The notes beneath the pieces are model-generated. The model was not told the origin of the DNA. It made no database searches and saw only the letters and a list, made by a program, of their open reading frames with translations. From Dipteris shenzhenensis (Eukaryota; Polypodiophyta; Polypodiopsida; Gleicheniales): a DNA stretch of 64,000 nucleotides. The translations under genes were made by a program, and so were the position numbers. This document shows positions 22,640 through 33,139 of this stretch, piece by piece. Positions within the stretch are counted from its first letter, which is position 1, and every line of letters starts with the position of its first letter. The stretch lies in NCBI GenBank assembly GCA_047967505.1, contig CM106539.1; one strand, written 5' to 3'.

Positions 22640-24390
22640 GAGGTGCTTTTGACTGCTTTGAAAATGTTGTGTGGCTACTAGGGGCCATAACGACGATCAC
22701 ATGTAATAAAGCTACCAATTCTTGGTATTTTTTTATTGCTTTGGAACTGCTTAGGGTCTTATGGACTCCCCCAAGTTGGGGGCCACATACTAAACTTGCT
22801 TTTGGGATTGTTTGAGAGTGCTTTCAGAATGCTTTGTGGCTAGAGCCATGATAAAGTGCTTTGAGGCTACTTCAGATTTCTTTGAGAATGCTTTGTGGGG
22901 CAAGCGCCAAGATAAACTACTTTAATACTATTTGAGGTTGCTTTGAAAATTCTTTATGGCTAGATCCATGGTAAACTACTTTGTGTCTGATTGGATCCAT
23001 GATGAACTATACTGAGAGTGTTTTCAGATTTCTTTTTTATTTTTCAGAGCTTTCTAAATGTTTTTAGATTACTTTCTGAATGTTTTTTGATGTTTGAGAG
23101 TGCTTTCAAATGCTTTGTGGTTGGAGCCATGATAAAGTGCATTGAGGCTGTTTGAGATTGCTTTGAGAATGCTTTATGGCTAGAGCCATGATAAACTGCA
23201 TTGAGACTATGAGGCTACTTTGAAAATGCTTTGTGGCCGGAGCCATAATAAACTGCTTTCTGATTGATTGGATCCATGATGAACTGCACTGAGATTGTTT
23301 TCATACTGTTCTCTGATTGTTTGGATCTTTTTTAATGTTTCTAGATTGCTTTCTGAATGCTTTTTGACTGGTTGTAAAGCCATGATGAACTGCTTTGAGC
23401 ATGCATTGAGATTGTTTTTTGACTGGCTGTGGAGCCATGATGAACTGCTTTGATACTATTTTCTAACTACTTTCTGATTGTTTGGAATCATGATGAACTG
23501 CTTTGAGAGTGTTTTCAGACAATTGCTTTGAGACTGATTTGAGTAGCTTTGGGATTGTTTTGAGTAACTACTTTGAGACTGCTCACAATGCACAAAGGGG
23601 GCACAAAGTGATATGATAATTTTGGCCACAAAGAAGCCTATGGGATCATGGCATGATGAACTACTTTGAGAGTTGTTTCAGGTTGCCTAGTTAGAGACAT
23701 CACGAACTTCTATGAGAGTGTCTGCGGACAGTTTCATTGATACTGCTTTGTGACTGCTTTCAGTAACTGCTTTGAGACTGCTCACAATACACAAAGGGGG
23801 CACAAAGTGATAATATGATAGTTTTGGCCACAAATAAACCTATGGGATGGCATGATAAACTACTTTGAGAGTTGTTTCAGATTGATTTTGAGTGGTTAGA
23901 GACATCATCAACTGCTATGAGAGTGTTTTTAGAAAGTAACTTTGAGTAACTGCTTTGTGACTACTTTGGGACTGCTTACATTGCATAAAGGGGGCACAAA
24001 GTCATATGATAGTTTTGGCCACAAAGAAACATATGGGATGGCATGATGAACTACTTTGAGAGTTGTTTCAGATTGCTTTTGAATGGTTAGAGACATCATG
24101 AACTGCTATGAGAGTGTTTTAAGATAGTTGCTTTGAGACTGCATCGAGTAAATGCTTTGAGACTACTTTGAGACTACTCACAATGCACAAAGGGGGCACA
24201 AAGTGATATGGCAGTTTTGACCACAAAGAAACCTATGAGATGGCATGATGAAATACTTTGAGAGTGGGTAATTGCTTTGAGACTGCTTTCAGTAACTACT
24301 TTGAGATTGCTCACAATGCACAAAGGGGAAGCAAAGTGATATGTCAATTTGGGCCACAAAGAAACATATGGCATGATTGCTGGACTTGTC
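22640..24390. repeat. Degenerate GCTTTGAGA array; right part is an about 200-bp tandem repeat
   Basis: TGCTTTGAGA, TGCTTTGTGGC and AGCCATGATGAACTGC recur throughout. From about 23560 a longer unit is clear: CACAAAGGGGGCACAAAGTG occurs at about 23591, 23789, 23983, 24185 and, altered, 24319 (spacings about 198, 194, 202, 134), with GGCCACAAAGAAACCTATGG in each. The array ends just before copy 2 of the DDE-like gene. Confidence 0.85.
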
Positions 24391-24544
24391 TGAAGTCAAC
24401 CTTGATTGTTGTAAAGCGGGTGAGTCTGTGATGAAAGCACTATTATTATTATGTAATGGGAGACAGTGATGGTGTTTTTAAAAAAATGTAGATAATTAAT
24501 AGTCTGTATTACTGCTTCGAAGAGCTCCATTGATTTGTATGCTA

Positions 24545-25205
24545 CCATAGGTTGAGCTTTTTCAGCGATTCAAGGACACCTTTCCAAAGATCAAAATTTA
24601 ACAACGCTCATTGGAGTGCTTGATTTTTTGCAAAAGATGAAGGATAGGTACACATGCTGCTACATTTACCATGTGCATATGAATTTTATAAAAAATGCAA
24701 TCAATCAGTTAAGGACACAGAGTTTTGGTCCTCATGGAGCATCTTGCAACTGTGATTGTCAAACATGTGGAAATAGTGAAGGTTGCAAAGCTTTTGGATA
24801 GGCTTACAAGGGGTCACTCTCCTCTGGGAGTCTGTGGTGTGCCCAAACTTGTTGGATCCACATTCCACCGTCGTCAATGTCTTATGGGTGAGTGCAAAAA
24901 ATGTGGTCCAAAGATCGTATCACTTTGCACTCATGAGGAGATGAATCAAGTTTCCAAGAAGGTGATGGTGAAGGTCTTCCAGAATGTGGACACATGCACC
25001 ACTATGATGGGAAAAAGAAGCAAAGGAAAGATCTTGTGATAAAGGAGATGGATTGTAGTGATCTTATACGGTTAAGATGACAAGATCACTCTTATACGAT
25101 CTTATAGTGTTCTGTTCACTTATTTATTTTAGATGACAAGATGCACGGCACCTTCTTTGTCCATCATTGTTTTATGCTGTATCATAGGTGGTTGATAAAT
25201 CAAGG
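24545..25205 (+). pseudogene. Unrecognised zinc-ligand/DDE-like protein, copy 2, truncated
   Basis: Pieces in order: VELFQRFKDTFPKIKI (24550), then after a frameshift DRYTCCYIYHVHMNFI and SCNCDCQTCGNSEGCKAF (24650-24800), then FHRRQCLMGECKKCG and SLCTHEEM (24865-24950), KVFQNVDTC (about 24970), and finally LDDKMHGTFFVHHCFMLYHR (25127-25190). The Cys-pair segment (C.MGECKKC versus C.HGTCKRC) and the LDD..HxTxFVxHCF segment match copy 1 at 12.4-13.0 kb. This copy supplies the N-terminal region missing from copy 1. The frame ends at 25205 where CAAAGC repeats begin, so the SDG/HGKG half is absent. Confidence 0.6.
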
Positions 25206-26480
25206 GTTGGCACTACCAAAACACATGCAAAGCACTCCCAAAGTAGTTACAAAGCACATCTACACAACTTTCAAAGCACATGCGAAGCACAAGCAAAGCA
25301 GACATAAATAGTGCCAAAAGCATTGTGAATGTAGTGCCAAAGCATTGTGCATGAAGTGCCAAAGCTTTGACAAAGTAGTGCCAACGCATTGTGAATGTAG
25401 TACCAAAGCATGGCAAAGTAGTTCCAAAGCATTGACAAAGATGTAGCAAAGCAGTGCCAAAGAACATACAAAGCACAAGCAAAGCAGTCACAAATAAAAA
25501 GTAGTGCCAAAGCATTGAAGGATCATTGACAAAGCAATGCCAAAGCACATGCAAATTAGTAGAAGCAATGCAGTCACAAATAGAAAGCAGTGCCAAAGCA
25601 TTGACAAAGTAGTGCTAAAGCATATGCAAAGAACAAACAAAGCAATCATAAATAGAAAGAAGAAAAGTTGTGTTTATTCTCGAAAACTTGAAAATGGCAA
25701 ATACGTAATCTTGTTATTATATCTTGATGACATGCTTATTGCAAGCTCTAACATGCATGATATAAATGTGCTCAAGAGGAAGTTGGCAAACACATTTGCA
25801 ATTCAAAGGATTTGGGTGATGCAAAGCGAATTCTTGGCATGAGAATAACAAGAGATAGGAACAATCACAAATTGGCATTGTCTCAGAGTGAGTACATTGA
25901 AAACGTATTGGAAAGGTTTGAAATGCAAAATGCAAATTTAAACCTAATTGTACACCTTTGGCTAATCGTTTTAGATTATGCTAGGATATGTGTCCCAAAC
26001 ATAGGAGGAGATTGACTATATGTCAAGGGTTCCATATGCATCAGCAACGGGTAGCTTGATGAACCATTGAAAAAGTAGTGCTCAAGCATTGAAAAAGCAG
26101 TCACATTCCACACACTAAGGAATCACAGAGCACGTACAAAGTAGGCACAATGCGGTGGCATGTCACAAAGTAGGTAGAAACCAGTGCTATAGTAGTCTCA
26201 TGAAGAGTCAAAGCATCCATTAATCAAGCATTGATAAACCAGTTTGACAAAGCACGTGCAAATAACAAACAAAATGTTCACAAATAAAAGCAGTGTTAAA
26301 GCATTGAAAATTGAAGCAGTGCCAAAGCACTGACAAGTAGTCACATTCCACACAAAAGGGGAGTCACACATGAGCAAACAAAGTAGGCACAATATAGTGT
26401 TATGTCACAAATTAGGTAGAAAACATTGTTATAGCAGTCTCATGTAGAGTCAAAGCAGCCATTGATCATAAAGTGGTCAT
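25205..26480. repeat. Degenerate CAAAGCA/GTGCCAAAGCATTG array
   Basis: Dozens of CAAAGCA motifs in units such as AGTGCCAAAGCATTGACAAA and GCAAAGCAGTCACAAATAGA. The array is interrupted by a copia RT fragment (25655-26060) and ends near 26480. Motif orientation is opposite to the CTTTG array at 22640-24390. Confidence 0.8.
25655..26060 (+). pseudogene. copia reverse transcriptase palm fragment
   Basis: Shows CVYSRKLENGKYVILLLYLD, in which the active-site box is YLDD (about 25720), then KRILGMRITRDR and LSQSEYIENVLERF, and after frameshifts TPLANRF and DYMSRVPYASATGSLM. This is the C-terminal RT half of a copia polyprotein with at least three frameshifts and no LTRs. It is embedded in the CAAAGCA array. 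Confidence 0.85.
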
Positions 26481-26489
26481 GCAATGACA

Positions 26490-27410
26490 AATGCAGCCTA
26501 AGAGAGACATGCGAAGTCAGATGTGAAGGCTTGTTGTATAATTCTTAATAGCAGAGTAAAACTAAGAGTGAGGAAAACATACCAATTGTGATGACCTGAA
26601 TACCATATATTTTACTGTAGCGGGGATTTTTTTCGAGCAACCAGTCGACCTGTAGTGTGACTCTTTTAAACACAAGTTTGCAAAATAGATTGTGGTATGG
26701 ATGTCGACATGTAAGCATACATACAACAATGAGTTAGGGGGGATTTTTCACATGAGAAATAAGCTTATACATTAGGGGTGGGGGCCCTTTTTACTTTTCC
26801 CAATCTTAACTTTAAGTTAGGGGGGACTTGACACCTTTGGGGGGGAGAGGGAAGGGTGTATTGAAATATAAGTTTGTACTCCCTAAACATAAAAAGTACA
26901 CACACATACACATTTGAATAGTGACAATCATTCATGTACCAAGTCTACATGAACTAAGCCCGAGCTATGGCTAGTTTTAGGCCATGGTATAGAAACAAAT
27001 GAATATTACCCATTGGTGAATATTTGAAGATGGTTTAATCTACATCATCTAAATTTTATTATGCTCTTATCTAAATAATCAAGAAAGAATGTAGATTTAA
27101 GGAAAGGGGGACATAGTGTGTTTTTAGTGGTATACTTATAAGCATAAATAGGGGTGTTTTATTATGCTACATGGTTCATAAATAGGGGGTCTTCTTGAAG
27201 TTCATGCATGCATGTGACATTCCCCTTGTACTAAGAGTGAATCCCCAGAGCCATTAACCCATGCATAATGATCTCATTTAGGTGTGTCCTTGGGTTGAGG
27301 AGAAGCTCATGTAGTGTACTTTAGAATGATTCTATTGAGCAATGCATAAGTTATGGGTCATGCAAAAGTCCCTGAACCTCACCAAAAATGGCTACACCCA
27401 AGCAAACAAT
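26490..27410. other. No gene recognised
   Basis: AT-rich sequence with occasional G-runs (GTTAGGGGGGAT at about 26736 and 26815). A motif GGCTACACCCAAG at about 27390 is shared with 20948. No ORF of interest. Confidence 0.4.
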
Positions 27411-27414
27411 GACC

Positions 27415-27441
27415 CTCTCTCTCTCTCTCTCTCTCTCTCTC
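27415..27441. repeat. (CT)n microsatellite
   Basis: Uninterrupted CT dinucleotides, about 13 units. Confidence 0.95.
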
Positions 27442-27859
27442 CTAATGGCTCCTTATAATCACAAAAATAATTTGGACACACATCTATTAATATGAGATCA
27501 TTTGGTTCATTATACAAGTTAGTTCTTATGTGGTATTCTATTAAAAAAGACCGTGCTTAGCAAATATTAAATGCCAAATTGGTAGCTTACGAGCTTATAT
27601 ATTGATGGACTAGGCTCATTTCATTTTTTGGTGCATATAAGTGAAATATATTTTGCTAACAAATTGTGTAATGAGAGCTATCTACACTAATGGAAGCAAT
27701 CAATAGCTAAATGTATCATTGAAAGAAGTAAACCCGACTTAATTAGTATGTAGGGACTAAAGATAGGCAATTACAATTTGGTTGGCTTGAAGGCCATCAA
27801 TTAATCTCTAACTGACCATAGCCTGGTAAAAGGGGAATTGTATTCTTGGTGAAGTATAG

Positions 27860-28740
27860 CCTCAGTCTTTGTGATGCTTGGTCTTGGTTAACTTGAAATT
27901 CTTAAAAGGAGCAGTTCACCATTGTTTTTGTGTATGCCCCGAATAGTCCTACTCAACAAGATGCACTACGGGACTGACTTAAAGAGAAGCGAGAAGGAAA
28001 GCATGCACTTTGTCTAGGCAACTGGAATAGTGTTGAGGATTGACCGACGGTCTCATGAAGGACTTGGGACATGAGCTCGTCACTTGGAACAACTTGTTGA
28101 ATGTTTGCTGAATGGTTGACCGGGTCTCCTTTCAGTTTGTTAATGGCCTAAGAAGTTTCATCTAGCACAATCGTCATGTGGAGAGAAGCTCACTAGATCA
28201 CATCTATTTCATCAAACAAGGTTGGTCAATGGTTGAGGGAGTTGCGTTGACGGATGTCAATTCCTCTGTTCACTTTTTAATACTCACAAGTTTGAGTTAG
28301 CAATAATAAATGAGACATATAAAGGTCAGTTCCCGTTCAAATTTAACATTTCTTTTCTAGGTCAGAAAGATTTTGATGTAGCCATTTCTAAGGAGCGGAA
28401 CAATGTTGCGAGGAAGTTTTATTGTCCCAGTTCATAGATGGGATGCATGCATCAATGGAGTGACAAAAATAGCAAAGTTGTTTGGCAAAATCAAAGCTCA
28501 TAGGTTGGCAAATGACGAGAAGCTAGCCTCTCAAGTTAGATTTTGATTGAGGTGTAGCAAGAGTATCTGAGAGACCCTACCCTAGCATCTCTTCTCAAGT
28601 CAATAGAACTCTTCCTAAGAGCTTTGGAGCATTATAAATGCGTTGCTGCTAAAATACAAGCTAGTCTTAGATGGCTGGATGAAGAGGACCACCCCTTGAA
28701 TTTATTTTTCTCTACAATTAGAGAGAAAATACAAGGAGAA
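27860..28740 (+). pseudogene. LINE remnant: endonuclease and region before RT
   Basis: Around 27915, TIVFVYAPNSPTQQDALRD matches the LINE apurinic-type endonuclease segment YAPN....R, followed by CLGNWNSVED (family GDFN). SSLDHIYFIKQGW (about 28188) corresponds to the LDRxYxxxxW segment. SLRWLDEEDHPLNLFF and STIREKIQGE (about 28660-28740) correspond to the pre-RT segment W...GDxxSxYF. Many stops and frameshifts. No RT palm follows. Confidence 0.65.
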
Positions 28741-28742
28741 TA

Positions 28743-28813
28743 GATTTAGGAAAATAAAAATATCCTTCTGTTGAACTCATGTGATAGCGTTACATATGAT
28801 GAGTGACCCCCCA
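28743..28813 (-). repeat. Dispersed copy of the coiled-coil pseudogene 3' tail
   Basis: About 60 bp, including TATCCTTCTGTTGAACTCAT and ATGATGAGTGACCCCC, matches 16412-16475 with about three differences. On the minus strand it would encode the same last residues (GSLIICNAIT) before the stop. It marks a second, almost wholly lost copy of that family. Confidence 0.8.
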
Positions 28814-28819
28814 AGTGGT

Positions 28820-29795
28820 TATCGGTCAGATTTTGGAAGCATAAGAACATAGCTGTGCACAGGAAATACATGTTACTGGTTTGCTTTTTGAGGAGGAAAC
28901 TGATGAACTGCGCATACTGATTATCTACTTTGGGAGGAGACACAGAAACCTACTCGATATTGCAGACATCTTGCAAAAGTTTGATATGTCAAAGTGTTTA
29001 TCATTTCTTCTCTTTGCCATTCTAGTGAGTGATGTAGATAGAGCATACAACCCTTTCTCGTATGGTATTAACAGTGAAGTCTAAAAACATGAAATTAACT
29101 AGCGACTTTTATGTCATCTTTTGCTTAAGTTATGGGATAGTTTGCTCATTTATACATATACATATACTTGCAATATATATAAGACCTAGACCCCACTTCT
29201 GCATGCATGTGCATAGTAGTTCATTCAATCTACTGAAATAGAATAGATCTCCCCAATTGAAAAGAAATTTCAAGTCTATGAAAAACTCCTAACATATTGA
29301 AACATATTGAAAAAAAATTCTAACATATTGAAATATGCTTGATGCAAGACTAGCTTGTATGAATTCATGAGGAGGAAATTATTTAATTCTATTAAATCAT
29401 GTATTTCTATGAGGATATAAGTTGGGAGATTATATGTTGCTTTTGATTTTCAACTTCAAACATTTTGGGGATATATAATTTATTTTTTTAGGGAATCTTC
29501 GAAGTGGTAACACATGGGTAACAATAAAGACTTCTCACGGTAATGCTCAATAGCGTTAATGGCTTACTCTGTATTTTGGCACAATATCTACTTAGGAAGA
29601 TAAATAATAACATATATGTGTGTCAAAACCGACAACGTAATTGAGATGGTCTTCGCAAAAATTACGCTCTCTCAGAGATGGTTTAAAGAACTTTGTATAG
29701 ACTAGGACGTGAGTATATGTCAAATACATAAGTTCAAGCACACAAGTTTTTGTCAATGCTAAAGTAGTATGTAGTCATTCGTTCTTCATCAACTG
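28820..29795. other. No gene recognised
   Basis: AT-rich. An open frame at 28881-29084 has no recognisable motif. The repeated phrase CTAACATATTGAAA occurs around 29290-29330. May include the downstream region of the 596-codon gene on the minus strand. Confidence 0.4.
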
Positions 29796-31586
29796 TTAGC
29801 TGCTAGCTTGTACGTCTGAATCACTGCTTGTTTGTGGATCAACAGCGTCACCGTGCTCACCCACCATATCAGGCGCAGCCAGTCGTCCTAAGCCTCGAAA
29901 AGGGGGGGGCTTCATAGAATCTGCTGCTGCATCCACAGGATCTGTGATGCAGTTGAATTCCTGTTCACTGTATTGGGCACTCCATTTCTCTTGGTAGCGG
30001 ACACGCCTTCTGTTGTTGTCGTTGTTATTGTTGTTGCTGTGTGTCCAAACTGGCTTTTGATATGCCCTCCTCGACTCATTGCCTTGTATCACTTCTCTGA
30101 TGTCGTTCAATATTGGAAGCTTGGATCCCAGATGTCTTTCCTGTTGCTCAAGATTTTCCGGAAATACGTTCTGAAGTATAGGACGAAAGAAATGATCAAC
30201 GCTCTTTCTTATCGACTCCCCTACTTCAAGGTAATTCTGCTGGAGGGAGTCATGCTGTGTTGCCGCCCAACTAGGATCCGAGAAGAGTCCAGGCGGGAGA
30301 GAAACAGAGGAAGGCTGGTGTTGTGCTTGGTTCTTGCATTTGCGCCTGTTGGCTGCCTCTGATTCAACCGTTTCGGCAGAAATGGGAATATATTTGTTAC
30401 GAAGGGATTGTGCGCTATTGCGACGCGCAGCCAGATCCATGAGGAGTTGTTGCATTTTGGAGGGGGAGGAGGAACGCTTTTGTTGCTGGAAACCCTCGTT
30501 GACTTCAGCGTCAATGGAGCTGTGATGAGAACCAGGCGGTTCAGAAGTATCAGACTCGACGTGGATCGCTTCCCGCGCATCGTTGCCAATCGATGGTTCA
30601 TTCAAGTTCGGCTGTCGCCCAGCCCATCGGTCTCTTCGCCTTGCTGCCAATGCACTTGCTGGGCTCATAGCTCGGGGTCTTATCGCAGTCTTCCTTGGAT
30701 TGGTCTCCATCAGGATTGCGAGGTCGACCTGAGCGAACGACATTTGTATCTCTTCTGGTGTCGGTTGAGCAGACAGCTTTGCCGGTTCTGTAACAGCCTT
30801 CTCCCCATCGCAGCCTCTCGACAGCGAGCCTCTAGTTCTCATGAATGGGGTGCCTTCTGATCCATGTAATTCGGGCATACTGTCTAGGGGAGGCCTTCTG
30901 CTGAATGCTTCTTCAGTTGGAGCCCTTGCATCATCGAATGGAGGCAGGAACTGCGACCCAGAATCGAAGTATCCAGCCGTATCTGCGACACAAGGCACGT
31001 TCTGTGGCGACATTGATCCAGGGATGTTGCAAGTCTCCACGCACCCTGAATGATCGGTCAGCACTTGATGTTGCACATCCTGTGGTAAATCGGCTATCCG
31101 CACATACAACGTATCATCACCTCCGTCCCTGATCAACTTGGGCGGGTTTGGTGAGGCAGGCCTCGCTGTATTGCTTGATCCGCCGATTTGACTAGCACGC
31201 CTGCTGGGTCTTTGAGGTATCTCATCTGCCGGAATAGAATTGAGACGCACAGGGATGTCTCTGGAAGTGGAGGGGATGACATATTGGAGTTGCATGTAGG
31301 GGGAAGATTCCACCGAATTTGAGACGCGGGATTCGAAGTCTTGCATGGGATCTCGACGATCCTCTACTCTGGCATCAACATTTGCCCCCCCGATCTGCGC
31401 CATGCCCAACTCGACTGGCGAGGACGAAAAGCGCTTACATTCTACAAGGGAATTGCGGGAAGGGAGACGTGGATTCTTCGATTGATGTACATGTTGAATA
31501 TCAATCCGAACGGATGCGAGGAAAGAGAGAGAGAGGTCGCGCCCTTCTACACCCACTATCACGCCCTTTGGATAGCTTCCATTCAT
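29796..31586 (-). CDS. 596-aa predicted disordered protein, unrecognised, intact reading frame
   Basis: One uninterrupted frame from ATG 31584-31586 to TAA 29796-29798, in a stretch visibly richer in G+C than its surroundings. The protein is rich in Ser, Pro, Arg, Gln and Asp with no membrane segment or signal peptide. Notable parts: STSRDIPVRLNSIPADEIPQ (about residues 107-126); an Arg-rich patch PASALAARRRDRWAGRQ; a possible short amphipathic helix KMQQLLMDLAARRNSAQSLR; a hydrophobic segment SVDHFFRPILQNVFPENLEQ (residues 450s-470s); an Asn tract; and the C-terminal SMKPPPFRGLGRLAAPDM. I recognise no catalytic domain. Absence of stops over 1.8 kb amid decayed repeats argues for a real or recently live gene (inference). 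It could also be a single exon of a larger gene or a transposon ORF1. Confidence 0.65.
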   Translation of the reverse strand: MNGSYPKGVIVGVEGRDLSLSFLASVRIDIQHVHQSKNPRLPSRNSLVECKRFSSSPVELGMAQIGGANVDARVEDRRDPMQDFESRVSNSVESSPYMQLQYVIPSTSRDIPVRLNSIPADEIPQRPSRRASQIGGSSNTARPASPNPPKLIRDGGDDTLYVRIADLPQDVQHQVLTDHSGCVETCNIPGSMSPQNVPCVADTAGYFDSGSQFLPPFDDARAPTEEAFSRRPPLDSMPELHGSEGTPFMRTRGSLSRGCDGEKAVTEPAKLSAQPTPEEIQMSFAQVDLAILMETNPRKTAIRPRAMSPASALAARRRDRWAGRQPNLNEPSIGNDAREAIHVESDTSEPPGSHHSSIDAEVNEGFQQQKRSSSPSKMQQLLMDLAARRNSAQSLRNKYIPISAETVESEAANRRKCKNQAQHQPSSVSLPPGLFSDPSWAATQHDSLQQNYLEVGESIRKSVDHFFRPILQNVFPENLEQQERHLGSKLPILNDIREVIQGNESRRAYQKPVWTHSNNNNNDNNRRRVRYQEKWSAQYSEQEFNCITDPVDAAADSMKPPPFRGLGRLAAPDMVGEHGDAVDPQTSSDSDVQASS

Positions 31587-31895
31587 GATTCATACATTGT
31601 TGTATGGGAATGTGCCCTTGGAGGCCTTTCCCACAAAGAAAGTGCCTCCGAAGTGGCGAGGCGGGTGGCACTTTTTAGGCACTTTTCGGGTTGACCATAG
31701 TGCATTCCCCCACGTGCATGGCTGTGGGGAGGGGAGTCTCATTGTCAAAAAAACGAGGGGCTCCTGGTTATGTAATCTGATCATAGCAAATAGGATCACC
31801 ACATTCCCTTTTTGAATCTTCCTTAATCAGACGGTCCAGATTTAATCTCCCCTTGTACGACATGCTTCATGCCCTTTGGGATAGCTTCCATTCAT
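31560..31895. repeat. 27/28-bp direct repeat straddling the 596-codon gene start
   Basis: Two copies at 31560-31586 and 31868-31895 share GCCCTTTGG(G)ATAGCTTCCATTCAT. The left copy contains the start codon of the minus-strand gene and its first codons; the right copy lies 309 bp upstream of it. Confidence 0.85.
31711..31716. promoter_or_regulatory. G-box-like CACGTG upstream of the 596-codon gene
   Basis: CCACGTGC sits 125 bp upstream of the minus-strand ATG. G-boxes are bound by plant bHLH/bZIP factors; function here is inference. No clear TATA box was identified at the expected place. Confidence 0.3.
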
Positions 31896-31899
31896 AGCA

Positions 31900-33000
31900 T
31901 TAGGAAAAAAGGGAGCTCATTTTTTCTAACATTAGTGACGCTAAGCGAGCTAAAACCTCCTGAATGACTTTTGAAACATTGAAAACCGATCCACGAAGGC
32001 TCGAAAAAGGCAAAAAAGGCCCATAACCAGTTGTATAAAATGAAAGCGATTGGACAGGTTGGCCCTGACCATATGTCAAGTATAATAAAGTAACTCAAGC
32101 ATCCTCATTGAATGCAAACTCGAGTATATCTTTTTTTTTGTGTGATTTTTTCCAATGTTATGTTGGCCCTCCTTTGATTGGTGGAGGGCTATTTTCCTTC
32201 TGGGCTAAAAGGCCCCAAAATGAGCTTTGATTTTTTCTAATTGCAGACACCCCATTGTTTGAGGTGTTGCTATGAATTTGGTTGATTATTCTGACTAGTG
32301 TGGAGCTTGTGGCAAGCCACGACATACTGAATTTGTGAAATGCAAAATACATCCAATGTTTCAAAATCAACGAGTCCTTCAAACTGATCTACTAAACAAT
32401 TGATTTCCATTTCAAATATTTGGTATTCTTTCCTGCACGACTCACTACGATACATTATCTTGTATGACGTCCAGAGAAAGTCCGAATAACCATACCTAGC
32501 CTCTAGTATAGAGAGAGAGTCTATTGCTTAAGGATGCTATGGCTTTAACACATGATCTACCTATCATTAAATTTAGACATACTAAGGCAATACGATGGAT
32601 TCCATAGTAGTAGCAGTAGTGAGCATGAAAAGTAGGCATAAGAAAGTACGCCTCGAAAAGGTCTGCTCTTCACTGAAAGCTGATCAAACGATACCTATGC
32701 ATTGCAAAAAGGTCAATGCCTTGAAAACACCTTAACAAAGCCCTTTGGAATGGATTCCATAGGAGGAGAAATGTTTTCCATCGAAACCATTGGCAAGGGT
32801 CGTAAACGCGGATGCCCACCGAACCCCACAAAGGAGGATAGCAAAGTTTGTTTTCTCTACTATGATGCAAGGATATTGATCCTTTGCGATGAAGGGCGAG
32901 GCTTACACTTTGCTTCTCATATCCGTTTCTCAATGGGACGATTCAATGCATATCAAATCCAAGGAAAAAGGGCCTAACAACTCTTGTCTCCCTTCGATTT
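31900..33000. other. No gene recognised
   Basis: AT-rich sequence. Several short open frames without motif. No repeat structure seen beyond simple runs. Confidence 0.4.
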
Positions 33001-33004
33001 GCTC

Positions 33005-33117
33005 CAATTCTAGTAGCAAACTATATTATAATTGTTGCAAACTATATTATAATTGTTGCAAGAAATGCTACAATTCTAGTAGCAAACTATATTATAATTG
33101 TTGCAAGAAATGCTACA
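33005..33117. repeat. Minisatellite, 45-bp unit with an internal 21-bp repeat
   Basis: CAATTCTAGTAGC begins units at 33005 and 33071. The submotif CAAACTATATTATAATTGTTG occurs three times, two of them adjacent in the first unit. Confidence 0.9.
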
Positions 33118-33139
33118 AAGCATATCATCGGGAATGACT

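Noticed and set aside
22640-26480. Regular short repeats considered as a CRISPR array
   Set aside because: Repeat units are diverged, there are no unique uniform spacers, no cas genes, and the genome is eukaryotic.
28881-29084. 67-codon open frame with LLDIADILQKF-type segment
   Set aside because: No recognisable family, no repeat partner, flanked by decayed elements; not supported as a gene.
30334-31694. Several plus-strand frames of 60-150 codons opposite the 596-codon gene
   Set aside because: Mutually overlapping shadows of the minus-strand frame; compositions are unlike a folded protein and none shows a motif.
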